Positions 1 through 8,368 of a stretch of 64,000 nucleotides of DNA are shown one piece after another (positions within the stretch are counted from its first letter, which is position 1; every line of letters begins with the position of its first letter). Under the pieces are notes generated by a model. It worked only from the letters and a program-made list of their open reading frames with translations. It had not been told where the DNA came from and ran no database searches. Both the position numbers and the translations under genes were made by a program. Source of the stretch: Paenibacillus typhae (GTDB taxonomy: Bacteria; Bacillota; Bacilli; Paenibacillales; Paenibacillaceae); NCBI RefSeq assembly GCF_900099765.1, contig NZ_FNDX01000001.1:248001-312000 (forward strand), read 5' to 3'.

Positions 1-2
1 GC

Positions 3-2024
3 CTTGCCTCCTCTTGGAATACCGGGCTCGCGGAGAAAATGGGCTCTATGATTGGACTTGAAGCGTCAGCTGCGGATGTATCGATTGTTCTGGGACCGGG
101 AGTGAACATTAAGCGCTCCCCATTATGTGGCCGGAACTTTGAATATTTATCAGAAGACCCGTATTTATCAGGAACGCTGGCAGCCAGTTATATACAAGGT
201 GTACAGAGTCAGGGCGTTGGAACCTCCATTAAGCATTTTGCCGTAAACAATCAGGAATATAAAAGAATGTCTGTCGACGCCCAGGTGGACGAACGAACCT
301 TGCGGGAGATTTATCTCGCCAGCTTTGAATATGCCATTAAACAAGGCCAGCCATGGACGGTCATGGCTGCGTACAACAAAGTGAATGGGGAGTATTGTTC
401 TGAGAACACCCGTTTATTAACAAATATCCTCCGTGAAGAATGGGGCTTTGAGGGTGCAGTGATCTCGGACTGGGGAGCCGTCAACGAGCGGGACCTGGGC
501 GTTGCTGCCGGTATGGATCTTGAAATGCCATCCAGTAACGGAGTCGGCAGCAAGAAGATCATTGATGCTGTCCAATCCGGCAGACTGAGTGAAGCTGCGC
601 TGGATCAGTCTGTAGACAGAATTTTAACGCTTATCTTCAAAGCTATCGACAACCGGAAAGAGAAGGGTACCGTTGATCATGAGGTCCAACATCTTAAGGC
701 CCGCGAAATTGCCGGAGAATGTATGGTATTGCTCAAGAATGAAGGGGATATCCTTCCTATCGGAATTAAGGATTCAGTTGCGGTTATCGGTGCTTTTGCC
801 CGGAAGCCGCGTTACCAGGGTGGGGGAAGCTCCCACATTCTTCCTACAAGGCTTGATACGGTATATGAAGAATTGGTTAAGATTGCCGGAGCAGATGCCC
901 GTATAAGGTATGCGGCCGGCTATCCGCTGGATACCGATACGATCGACGAAGAGCTTATTCAGGAGGCGGTAGAAGCGGCGAGACAGTCGCAGGTTGCCGT
1001 GATTGTTGCCGGTCTGCCTGAACGTTATGAATCGGAAGGGTTTGACCGCAAACATCTTCAGTTGCCGGATAACCAGCGGCGGCTGATTGAAGCTGTTGCT
1101 GCGGAACAAGCCAATGTTGTAGTTGTACTCAGTAACGGAGGACCGCTTGAAATGCCTTGGCTGGATAACGTTAAGGCTGTGCTCGAGGCGTATTTAGGCG
1201 GACAGGCCTCCGGAGGAGCCGTAGCTGATCTGCTCTATGGGCTTGTCAATCCGAGCGGCAAACTGGCTGAGACCTTCCCTAAAAAGCTAATTCACAACCC
1301 GTCCTACTTGAACTTCCCGGGGGATGGGGAGACAGCGGAATACAGAGAAGGCATATTCGTCGGCTACCGCCACTACGACACCAGAGATGTTGAACCGCTA
1401 TTTCCCTTCGGCTTCGGCTTAAGCTATACGCAGTATGAGTATACCGGTCTTCAGCTCAGTCATAAAACAATTCAGGACACAGACCGTTTGAACGTCACAG
1501 CAAAAATTCGGAACATTGGACGTATGGCTGGAAAAGAGGTCATTCAGTTATATGTACGTGATATTGAATCAACACTCCCCCGCCCAAGCAAGGAGTTAAA
1601 AGGCTATGCCAAGGTTTCGCTTCAACCTGGAGAAGAGACAACCGTGCAATTCGAGCTGGATAAACGATCCTTTGCGTATTACGATACCAAACATCAGGAT
1701 TGGATTGTTGAAACGGGGGAATTCGAAATTCTCATCGGCAGCTCTTCCAGAAATATCGAACTTAGAGACACGGTAGCAGTGGAATCGAGTACTGTTCTGA
1801 TCCAAACCATCACAAGGCATTCTACCTTTGCGGACCTGCTTCAACATCCCCTTGGCGCTTCAATTATGGAAGCAATAGGACAACATGAAGCTACAGACAA
1901 TACTCTTGGTGAAGGGATGGACGAATTAATTCTGAACACCTCTTTGCATAACGCGTCCATGATGAGTAACGGGCTATTCACTGAAGAGACACTTCAGAGC
2001 ATTCTTGCCGCTGTGAATAACTAA
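3..2024 (+). CDS. GH3 beta-glucosidase-type glycosidase (5' truncated)
   Basis: The reading frame is open to the window edge, so the N-terminus is missing; 673 residues are visible. It is a retaining glycoside hydrolase family 3 enzyme, expected to remove beta-linked glucose or xylose from the non-reducing end of small glycosides. Visible hallmarks are [24 protein letters not shown], the nucleophile Asp in VISDWG (codon at 468), the likely acid/base Glu in ESEGFDR, and a C-terminal fibronectin-III-like domain starting near base 1450. The last 70 residues form an extra helical segment that resembles the tail of the neighbouring rhamnosidase. It is close to the GH3 at 18071 but clearly diverged. 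The gene ends at a strong hairpin shared with the convergent AraC gene. The exact sugar specificity cannot be read from sequence. Confidence 0.93.
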   Translation, partial: LASSWNTGLAEKMGSMIGLEASAADVSIVLGPGVNIKRSPLCGRNFEYLSEDPYLSGTLAASYIQGVQSQGVGTSIKHFAVNNQEYKRMSVDAQVDERTLREIYLASFEYAIKQGQPWTVMAAYNKVNGEYCSENTRLLTNILREEWGFEGAVISDWGAVNERDLGVAAGMDLEMPSSNGVGSKKIIDAVQSGRLSEAALDQSVDRILTLIFKAIDNRKEKGTVDHEVQHLKAREIAGECMVLLKNEGDILPIGIKDSVAVIGAFARKPRYQGGGSSHILPTRLDTVYEELVKIAGADARIRYAAGYPLDTDTIDEELIQEAVEAARQSQVAVIVAGLPERYESEGFDRKHLQLPDNQRRLIEAVAAEQANVVVVLSNGGPLEMPWLDNVKAVLEAYLGGQASGGAVADLLYGLVNPSGKLAETFPKKLIHNPSYLNFPGDGETAEYREGIFVGYRHYDTRDVEPLFPFGFGLSYTQYEYTGLQLSHKTIQDTDRLNVTAKIRNIGRMAGKEVIQLYVRDIESTLPRPSKELKGYAKVSLQPGEETTVQFELDKRSFAYYDTKHQDWIVETGEFEILIGSSSRNIELRDTVAVESSTVLIQTITRHSTFADLLQHPLGASIMEAIGQHEATDNTLGEGMDELILNTSLHNASMMSNGLFTEETLQSILAAVNN

Positions 2025-2037
2025 TTCAAGTATAAGT

Positions 2038-2074
2038 CCAATAAGCCCGGTTCTACCGGGCTTATTGGCTTAAG
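2038..2074. terminator. Bidirectional terminator between GH3 and AraC genes
   Basis: A perfect 14-bp stem (CCAATAAGCCCGGT, loop TCT, ACCGGGCTTATTGG) occupies 2038-2068. It lies between two convergent genes, and the stop codon of the minus-strand AraC gene falls inside the 3' arm. There is no long T-run on either strand, but stem length and position support termination from both sides. Confidence 0.8.
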
Positions 2075-3285
2075 TGTTGTGTTTGCTGATACTGTTTCGG
2101 TGTTAGACCCGTATGCTTTTTGAAAATTTTAGTAAAGTAGCTCTGATCAGAAAAGCTCAGTAGTGATCCGATTTCGGACAGAGGTGTATCCGAGAACATA
2201 ATCATATTTTTGGCTTCTTCGATTTTAATCTGCTGGATATACTCGTTAACCGGCACACCTGTCTCCTTCTTAAATATAACCGACAGATAATTCGGGCTGA
2301 TTCCGGCATGATCGGCAATGGACTCATGTGTGATCCTGGAGAATCGCTGGTCATAAATATAATTTTTGCAAAGGGTAACGGTTTTAGAATACCGGGCGTC
2401 CTTAACCTGAGCTACTTTTTCGGTCAACGTAAAAAATGCAACTAAACATAACTGATCAATTTCTTTATCCGTCCGCAAATCCTCCAGGCGTTGAATGTAC
2501 AGATCGCTTACCGAAAAGGCAATTTCTGAATGAAGCCCTCCCTCTATCGCAGCTCTGGCAGCTAGAGCAATGCCTATAATGGCAAGATTTTTTTTGGAGC
2601 GGATGTGGCTGGATCTGGATAGAATCCCCGTATTTTCCTTACCAAGTTGCGTGAAATGCTTAAGCGCTTCGGTTTGGCCTTCTCTAATAATCGTTAACAA
2701 TTTCTTTTCTTGAAGAGGATCATGATGAGGTGTCAATTCATCGTTTTTTTCAGAACGGAGGGTATCTGGCATCTTGTCTTCGTCAACCTGCACTTCCTGT
2801 TGTTGATCTTGTATTCTGTCGGCTGCAATTAGCTCGCCATGAAACATTTGATAGATCAGAACGGCAATGTTCACCAGCCTCTCGTAGGTAATGACAGGAA
2901 GAGACTGATAATAGTGAAAGACTTGCTCCCGGTTGGCGAAGAGATTCGTATCGTTGATTAGCCCGTTTATTTTATGTTCGAATAGTGTGAAGGGCAAGGA
3001 GGGGCCGACAATAATGGTTCCTTCAAAACCCTGGTTACTCACCACACTCATGGATATGTAATTTTCAAAAAAGAGCGTTTTTCTAATGACAGGGCTCTCT
3101 CTACAAATAGCAGGATCTAATTCCAAAACATTAAAGAATAATTGTTTATCGTTTCCATATAGAGGATTTAAGATCCGATCATCCAAGCATTCAACAAGGA
3201 CGTCACCGGCAGGGTCAATAAAAAACACGGACATCTCAAAAAGCCCGGATATGAGCTTGCAATTGCTTTCAACACTTTGCTCCAT
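2062..3285 (-). CDS. AraC-family transcriptional regulator, cassette A
   Basis: A 407-residue regulator. The last ~100 residues form an AraC-type double helix-turn-helix: ITHESIADHAGISPNYLSVI is the first HTH and LSEIGSLLSFSDQSYFTKIF the second. The N-terminal ~150 residues look like a sensory domain, joined through a variable low-complexity linker (near residues 165-190) to a helical region containing RAAIEGGLHSE. The same layout and the same RAAIEGGL motif occur in the regulator at 16689, so the two are paralogs; they resemble the family annotated as YSIRK-type AraC regulators (my recollection of the family). It starts at an ATG preceded by AAGGAG on the minus strand. It is divergent from the rhamnosidase gene at 3427 and probably controls that cassette in response to a glycoside. 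Confidence 0.9.
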   Translation of the reverse strand: MEQSVESNCKLISGLFEMSVFFIDPAGDVLVECLDDRILNPLYGNDKQLFFNVLELDPAICRESPVIRKTLFFENYISMSVVSNQGFEGTIIVGPSLPFTLFEHKINGLINDTNLFANREQVFHYYQSLPVITYERLVNIAVLIYQMFHGELIAADRIQDQQQEVQVDEDKMPDTLRSEKNDELTPHHDPLQEKKLLTIIREGQTEALKHFTQLGKENTGILSRSSHIRSKKNLAIIGIALAARAAIEGGLHSEIAFSVSDLYIQRLEDLRTDKEIDQLCLVAFFTLTEKVAQVKDARYSKTVTLCKNYIYDQRFSRITHESIADHAGISPNYLSVIFKKETGVPVNEYIQQIKIEEAKNMIMFSDTPLSEIGSLLSFSDQSYFTKIFKKHTGLTPKQYQQTQHLSQ

Positions 3286-3377
3286 ATAAGTCTCCTTAAT
3301 GTATACAAAAGTATTAAAGTTCTAAATTTACAATCATAATACCATAATAATCACTGCTATTTCATTACAATAACATT

Positions 3378-3391
3378 AGTAAGCGGTATCA
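3378..3391 (+). promoter_or_regulatory. cre-like CcpA site upstream of GH78
   Basis: AGTAAGCGGTATCA matches the cre consensus TGWAANCGNTNWCA at 13 of 14 positions, only the first base differing. It sits about 35 bp before the GH78 start in the divergent intergenic region, so carbon-catabolite repression of the cassette is likely. An almost identical site precedes the GPH symporter gene. Confidence 0.6.
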
Positions 3392-3426
3392 TAAAATTTC
3401 CGGACTTATTTGAAAGGTGGATACAG

Positions 3427-6177
3427 ATGGAGTTAAAGAATCTTCGCATTGAATACATGGACAATCCTCTTGGCTTGGATATAACAAACCCGCGCTTCTC
3501 CTGGCATTTAGTTTCTTCAGGGCAAGGAGTCATGCAGGCTGCATATCAGATTGCTGTTACCACGGATACGCAAGAGGTTTGGAATTCAGGTAAGGTGGAG
3601 GCGGACACTTCAATTCTGGTAGAGTATGCGGGACTTCCGCTTCAGGCCTCTACTTTGTATCAGATTCATGTCACCGTTTGGGATAATCAAGGCAATCAGG
3701 CAAGCATTGCAGGCCATTTCGAAACAGGTCTTCTGAAGGGAAGTAACTTTACAGCAGATTGGATTACGCATACCTTCCCGGATGATGAAACTGCACCTCC
3801 CGTTTTCCAAAAGCTCTTTACTGTGGAAAAGGATATACTGTCAGCCCGTGTCTATGCATCCTCATTAGGAGTTTATGAAATTTCTATTAATGGGAATCGG
3901 GTAGGGGATCATTATTTTGCTCCTGGCTGGACTAATTACAATGAGCGATTGCAATATCAGACCTATAACTTAGACGGATTACTGGAGCAGCAAAATAAAA
4001 TAGAGATTACAGTTGGAAATGGATGGTATAAGGGGATCTTTGGTTTCACCTGTACGCCGAATCATTACGGGGACAGAGTGGCCACTATCGCCGAACTGCA
4101 CATCGTCTATACAGACGGATCGAAAGAAGTGATTGTGACAGATGACAGCTGGAAGGTGACGAAGGGACCGATCCGCTCCAGCGAAATCTATATGGGAGAG
4201 ACCTACGACTCCTGTTATGTGGACGATACTCTGTATGATGTGGTCCCTTTCTCGTATAATAATGAGCGTCTTGTCGCCCAGGAAAGTGAACCGGTCAGCA
4301 TTACCAGAAGGCTGTCCGCAGTGAAGTTCTTTACAACACCCAAGGGAGAGCAGGTTATTGATTTCGGACAGATTCTGACCGGATTTGTAGAGCTGCAGAT
4401 TACCGGGCGTGAGGGCCAGGTCATTACCATCCGGCATGCCGAGGTACTCGATAAAGAAGGGAACTTGTACCCTGAGACGTTGCGGCAAGCTATATCTGTT
4501 GACCGTTTTATTTGTAACGGGAAAGAACAAATCTTCCGGCCGCATTTTACTTTTCATGGGTTCCGTTACATCGCGGTAGAAGGATTAGAGATCATTCAGC
4601 CGGAGCTGTTCACCGCCTGCGTGCTGCATTCACATCTGGAGGAAACAGGCAGCTTGACAACCTCCAATGAAATGGTTAATCAGTTATTTAGTAATATTCA
4701 ATGGAGCCAGCGCGGTAATTTCCTTGATATTCCCACAGACTGCCCGCAAAGAGATGAACGTCTTGGCTGGACAGGCGATGCTCAGGTGTTTGCCGGAACG
4801 GCTGCCTTTAACATGAATGTGGCCACCTTCTTTACGAAATGGCTGCGTGACCTTGCTTCTGAGCAAACTGAAGAATATGGGGTTCCACATGTAATTCCTA
4901 ATATTCTTGGGAATCAGGAGGGGGCTGCTGCTTGGAGCGATGCTGCAGTTATTATTCCCTGGGTAATGTATCAAATGTATGGTGACCTCAAGCTGCTAGA
5001 GCAACAGTATGACAGCATGAAGGGATGGGTTGATTATATTACCGTACGTTGTGGTGTTAATGGGCTTTGGCAGACGGGATTTCAATACGGAGACTGGCTC
5101 GGACTAGATAAGGAAGAGATTAGTAATGAGAGAACCGGGGCTACGGATGTTTATCTAGTGGCTAATGCTTATTATGCTTACTCCACAGAACTGGTTGCCA
5201 AGACTGCCAAGTTGCTAAATAAATCTGATGATGCCTCCAAATACGAAACTCTTTATAGCCAGATCAAATCAGCCTTCCAGGAAGAGTATATTTCCGCAAC
5301 TGGCAGGTTAGTCAGCGAAACTCAAACGGCTTGCGTATTAGCTCTTCATTTCAATCTGGTGGATGACAAGCACAGAGAGAGAATCCGCAAAACCCTGGAG
5401 TCAAATATTGCCCAGCATAAGAATCACCTTACCACCGGCTTTGTAGGCACTCCATATCTGTGTCATGTATTATCTGAGAATCAAATGCATGAGCTTGCAG
5501 GTATCTTGTTCCTGAAAGAAGATTTTCCGTCCTGGCTGTACGCAGTTAAGAAGGGAGCTACAACCATCTGGGAACGGTGGAACTCCATTCTCCCGAATGG
5601 AGATTTCGATACATCAGGCATGAACTCTTTAAATCATTATGCGTATGGTTCGATTGGAGAATGGATGTACAGGAAGCTGGCTGGTATTAATCAAATCGAA
5701 CCCGGATTTAAGAAGATTCTGATACATCCTCAGTTCATAAAGGGGATAAGTGTGGTAGAAGCTAGCTATCATTCGGTATATGGAGAAATCAAGAGCTCAT
5801 GGTCTTGCAGGAATGGAGAAATTATCGTCAATGTGACGATCCCTGCCAATACTACTGCGGTCATTAAACTGCCTGAGCAAGAAGACCCGATTGAAGTCGG
5901 TTCTGGAGATTACTGCTTTAGATATCCTACACAAACCAACCTGGACATAGAGCGGTTTACCTTGGACTCCACGCTTAAGGAAGTAATCGAAGAGCCGATA
6001 GCTCTTCAGATTATTGAAGAACATGCACCCGGTATGCTGGACCATCCAATGATTCAATATGCGTATGATTTTTCTATAAGCGAATTGTTGACCAATACCC
6101 CTGAGGAAACTGGAGAGTTGTTTAAGCTGCTTCTTAAAACTTTGAATAACCCAAAAGAGCAGGAGACGATTTCTTAA
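3427..6177 (+). CDS. GH78 alpha-L-rhamnosidase, cassette A
   Basis: A 916-residue inverting alpha-L-rhamnosidase. The order is an N-terminal beta-sandwich (residues 1-105), rhamnosidase N-domain with a CBM67-like fold (about 110-300), an (alpha/alpha)6 catalytic barrel (about 410-770), a C-terminal beta-sandwich, and a 65-residue helical tail (about 848-912). Expected catalytic residues are present: D438 and general acid E444 in [14 protein letters not shown], and E716 in TTIWERW, matching the spacing known for Streptomyces Rha78A. There is no signal peptide, so the enzyme is cytosolic and acts on imported rhamnosides. The ATG is preceded by AAAGGTGG. The gene is divergent from the AraC gene, has a cre-like site, and ends at a terminator before the symporter gene. 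Confidence 0.95.
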   Translation: MELKNLRIEYMDNPLGLDITNPRFSWHLVSSGQGVMQAAYQIAVTTDTQEVWNSGKVEADTSILVEYAGLPLQASTLYQIHVTVWDNQGNQASIAGHFETGLLKGSNFTADWITHTFPDDETAPPVFQKLFTVEKDILSARVYASSLGVYEISINGNRVGDHYFAPGWTNYNERLQYQTYNLDGLLEQQNKIEITVGNGWYKGIFGFTCTPNHYGDRVATIAELHIVYTDGSKEVIVTDDSWKVTKGPIRSSEIYMGETYDSCYVDDTLYDVVPFSYNNERLVAQESEPVSITRRLSAVKFFTTPKGEQVIDFGQILTGFVELQITGREGQVITIRHAEVLDKEGNLYPETLRQAISVDRFICNGKEQIFRPHFTFHGFRYIAVEGLEIIQPELFTACVLHSHLEETGSLTTSNEMVNQLFSNIQWSQRGNFLDIPTDCPQRDERLGWTGDAQVFAGTAAFNMNVATFFTKWLRDLASEQTEEYGVPHVIPNILGNQEGAAAWSDAAVIIPWVMYQMYGDLKLLEQQYDSMKGWVDYITVRCGVNGLWQTGFQYGDWLGLDKEEISNERTGATDVYLVANAYYAYSTELVAKTAKLLNKSDDASKYETLYSQIKSAFQEEYISATGRLVSETQTACVLALHFNLVDDKHRERIRKTLESNIAQHKNHLTTGFVGTPYLCHVLSENQMHELAGILFLKEDFPSWLYAVKKGATTIWERWNSILPNGDFDTSGMNSLNHYAYGSIGEWMYRKLAGINQIEPGFKKILIHPQFIKGISVVEASYHSVYGEIKSSWSCRNGEIIVNVTIPANTTAVIKLPEQEDPIEVGSGDYCFRYPTQTNLDIERFTLDSTLKEVIEEPIALQIIEEHAPGMLDHPMIQYAYDFSISELLTNTPEETGELFKLLLKTLNNPKEQETIS

Positions 6178-6185
6178 AACAAGAA

Positions 6186-6216
6186 GGCGTTGCAGAATAA
6201 CTGCAATGCCTTTTTT
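6186..6216 (+). terminator. Rho-independent terminator after GH78
   Basis: GGCGTTGCAG, loop AATAA, CTGCAATGCC (one G-T pair) followed by six T residues, starting 8 bp after the GH78 stop. The symporter downstream therefore needs its own promoter or read-through. Confidence 0.85.
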
Positions 6217-6342
6217 GTCTAGGAGTGAATTGGTAATCATCAAAATGGAAGCGCTTTTAAAATATTATGAGGAATACAATCAGATTACTAAAATTGAAAT
6301 CAAGATACCATAATTAATCATAATTGCAGACTAAAATAATGT

Positions 6343-6356
6343 AGAAAGCGGTAACA
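6343..6356 (+). promoter_or_regulatory. cre-like CcpA site upstream of GPH symporter
   Basis: AGAAAGCGGTAACA matches the cre consensus at 13 of 14 positions and differs from the site before GH78 in only two bases. It overlaps an upstream in-frame ATG at 6356, which argues that translation starts at 6386 instead. A loose promoter (TTGAAA at 6294, CATAAT at 6319) lies just upstream; its spacing of 19 bp is poor. Confidence 0.6.
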
Positions 6357-6385
6357 TGAAGCGACAGAACAGGGAGGAAGAAAAA

Positions 6386-7816
6386 ATGAAAGCAGAACAG
6401 GATCTTTACACTCCACCAGTTGTAAGACCAAGCAAGAAGACCAAAGAATTGGGTACTGACGCCCAAGGCATTCAAAAAACAATGAGGCTTCATCATTATT
6501 TAGGTGACGGTGCAGCACAAATTGCGCTTAACTCCATTAACGGATTAATTGGCATGTTAACTTATTTTTATACCGACAAGGTAGGTATTGCAGCAGCAAC
6601 GGTAGGTACCATTATGCTGATCACAAAGTTTATTAATGCAATAGCGGACTTACTAATGGGAAGAGTAGTGGATGTAACAAAATCTAAGTACGGGAAAGCT
6701 CGGCCTTGGATTCTGTGGATGGCTCTTCCGGCTCTTGCAGCAATAATTTTGCTGTTTACTGTACCGGCTGAAGCATCTTCCAATGTGAAAACAATCTATG
6801 CCCTGGCTACAGTAGTATTCGCTTCTGCTATAGTATACACAGGTATAGCAATCCCTTTTGGTAGCTTAATGGCCATTCGCACTAAAAGCACAGAAGAACG
6901 CGGAAAAATGGGCCTTACTCGTACAATCTTCGGATATATTATTGGGATGATAATATCCATTGTATTAATCCCGGTTACCAATATTCTAGGTGGGGATCAG
7001 ATGGCCTGGGTTACGGTTGCAGTTGTACTTGGAGTAGTATCTTCTATTGCCCTGGTTATGACTTTTCTTGCCTCAAAAGAGAACAATACTGGTGTGAATT
7101 TGGTTGAAAGCGATAACGTTCCTTTCTGGGAAAGTATCAAGCTCCTGTTCAAGAACAAATATTGGGTCATTATGTTGTTCGCTCAATTATTTATCAATAT
7201 GATGTATACGCTTAACGGGTCAACAGGGATATATTACACCAAATACATTTTGGGTAACGAGGATCTAATAGGAATAATGGGTGCGATTGGTTTGATTCCG
7301 GTATTTTTGGGTTTCGTTCTCGTTGGGCCAATGATTAAAAAGTTCGGTCTTTCAAAAACAGCACGTATTGGCCTGATTTTCGGAATCGCTGCCTCGCTTA
7401 TCCGTTGCTTCATGCCATATAGTTTTGTCGCTGCTTTAGTGCTTGGTGGAATATCAACTCTAGCTACAATACCAATGATGGCTGTGGGCGGAGTGCTGGT
7501 AAATAACACTGTCGAATACGGTGAATGGAAGACAGGTAAGCGTCTTGTGGGAATGGTAAACAGTGCAAACAGCTTTGGCGTTAAAATTGGTATGGGTTTA
7601 GCAGCAGCCATGATAGGTTGGATATTAGCTATGGGTGATTATGATGGAACATTAACCACTCAGCCTGATTCTGCAATAACCAGTATTCTTGTTCTTACTG
7701 TATATCTTCCCTTGGCAATATTCGTGCTTACGTATATCTGCCTGCGCAAGTATGACTTAGATGCGAAATATCCTCAAATCGTAAAAGAATTGGAAGAACG
7801 TCGTAATTTACATTAA
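6386..7816 (+). CDS. GPH-family sugar:cation symporter, cassette A
   Basis: A 476-residue integral membrane transporter of the glycoside-pentoside-hexuronide family (MFS_2 type) with about 12 transmembrane helices. Family marks include a GDGAAQIALN entry into helix 1, DKVGI, and the loop MGRVVDVTKSKYGKARPWIL between helices 2 and 3, which carries the conserved Asp and R-x-G-K-x-R-P-W pattern. EYGEWKTGKR marks the later cytosolic loop. It should import a glycoside together with Na+ or H+. The start at 6386 is chosen because AGGGAGG lies 8 bp before it, whereas the in-frame ATG at 6356 has no ribosome binding site and lies in the cre-like element. Its neighbours (cytosolic GH78 and GH3) suggest a rhamnosyl-glucoside substrate; this is inference. 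Confidence 0.93.
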   Translation: MKAEQDLYTPPVVRPSKKTKELGTDAQGIQKTMRLHHYLGDGAAQIALNSINGLIGMLTYFYTDKVGIAAATVGTIMLITKFINAIADLLMGRVVDVTKSKYGKARPWILWMALPALAAIILLFTVPAEASSNVKTIYALATVVFASAIVYTGIAIPFGSLMAIRTKSTEERGKMGLTRTIFGYIIGMIISIVLIPVTNILGGDQMAWVTVAVVLGVVSSIALVMTFLASKENNTGVNLVESDNVPFWESIKLLFKNKYWVIMLFAQLFINMMYTLNGSTGIYYTKYILGNEDLIGIMGAIGLIPVFLGFVLVGPMIKKFGLSKTARIGLIFGIAASLIRCFMPYSFVAALVLGGISTLATIPMMAVGGVLVNNTVEYGEWKTGKRLVGMVNSANSFGVKIGMGLAAAMIGWILAMGDYDGTLTTQPDSAITSILVLTVYLPLAIFVLTYICLRKYDLDAKYPQIVKELEERRNLH

Positions 7817-7853
7817 ATTAAATATTAACAACTCTTGTAAAATTAATGGGGTT

Positions 7854-7902
7854 ATGGTCTTATTCCAATCGGTACTATGGAATAAGGCCATATTTTCTTT
7901 TA
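7854..7902 (+). terminator. Rho-independent terminator after GPH symporter
   Basis: ATGGTCTTATTCCA (7854-7867) pairs with TGGAATAAGGCCAT (7878-7891) around a 10-nt loop, with one G-T pair, followed by TTTTCTTTTATTTT. Confidence 0.88.
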
Positions 7903-7937
7903 TTTTGACCCGCACGTAAAGGTTGAAAGAGGCAATT

Positions 7938-7971
7938 GCCCTTTCGTACCTCCGCCATTTCCCTTTCGTAC
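7938..7971 (+). promoter_or_regulatory. Tandem response-regulator binding motif (YdfI-like)
   Basis: CCCTTTCGTAC occurs twice, at 7939-7949 and 7961-7971, 22 bp apart (two helical turns), just upstream of a promoter-like TATAGTACAAT at 7991-8001. The first copy with its preceding G reads GCCCTTTCGTAC. From memory, Bacillus subtilis YdfI binds a tandem 12-mer of the form GCCCRAAYGTAC before ydfJ, so this is probably the binding site of the NarL-type regulator encoded at 9583. A related pair precedes the MMPL gene. Confidence 0.6.
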
Positions 7972-7990
7972 GATTCAATAATTGTTGAAT

Positions 7991-8001
7991 TATAGTACAA
8001 T
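7991..8001 (+). promoter_or_regulatory. Candidate -10 region of the sensor-kinase operon
   Basis: TATAGTACAAT offers two overlapping -10 hexamers (TATAGT at 7991, TACAAT at 7996). No good -35 is present; instead the second copy of the tandem regulator motif ends 20-25 bp upstream, the arrangement expected of an activator-dependent promoter. The start of transcription would fall within a few bases of the ATG at 8010, so the first gene could be leaderless. Confidence 0.4.
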
Positions 8002-8009
8002 TCGAGTAA

Positions 8010-8354
8010 ATGATTCCTGAGAATGAAGGTCTGCTAACCGAACTACCAGGTAAAGTTAATGATTTGCAGGAAGACTTTCAAGAAACAAAGGACAAACTGC
8101 TTGAAACACAAAAGCTGGCAGAGGATTTGCAAAAACAGAATGAAAAACTCTTAGCTGACAATGTTAGGCAAAGTCAAGAATTGTCGGAAGCTCTAATTTC
8201 ACTACAAGAAGTAGAAAAGCGGAAAATTGACAGAAACCAGAAAATTCGGGCTACATTTTATACTGGCGCCATATTATTGGTTGGTTATTTTTGTTCCACA
8301 AGAATACTAAGACTGATCCTTCGGAGAAGGTCATTTGATAAAAGTAAAGATTAA
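8010..8354 (+). CDS. Small coiled-coil membrane protein preceding the two-component system
   Basis: A 114-residue protein I do not recognise. Residues 10-80 are a strongly charged coiled coil (repeated LQ/KL/EL heptads rich in Glu, Lys and Gln), followed by one transmembrane helix near residues 86-104 (TGAILLVGYF) and a short basic tail with RRR. The predicted topology is a cytosolic coiled coil with a C-terminal anchor. The ATG directly follows an in-frame TAA and has no ribosome binding site, yet no better start is visible; transcription may begin almost at the ATG. It ends 14 bp before the sensor kinase, so it probably belongs to that operon and may modulate the kinase. Function unknown. 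Confidence 0.65.
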   Translation: MIPENEGLLTELPGKVNDLQEDFQETKDKLLETQKLAEDLQKQNEKLLADNVRQSQELSEALISLQEVEKRKIDRNQKIRATFYTGAILLVGYFCSTRILRLILRRRSFDKSKD

Positions 8355-8368
8355 CTTGGAGGAATGGA

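Noticed and set aside
6230..6313. Small frame TTG 6230 (or ATG 6245) to TAA, 22-27 residues, with AGGAG nearby
   Set aside because: Spacing to the ribosome binding site is wrong for either start, and it lies between a terminator and a cre-like site; more likely untranslated leader.
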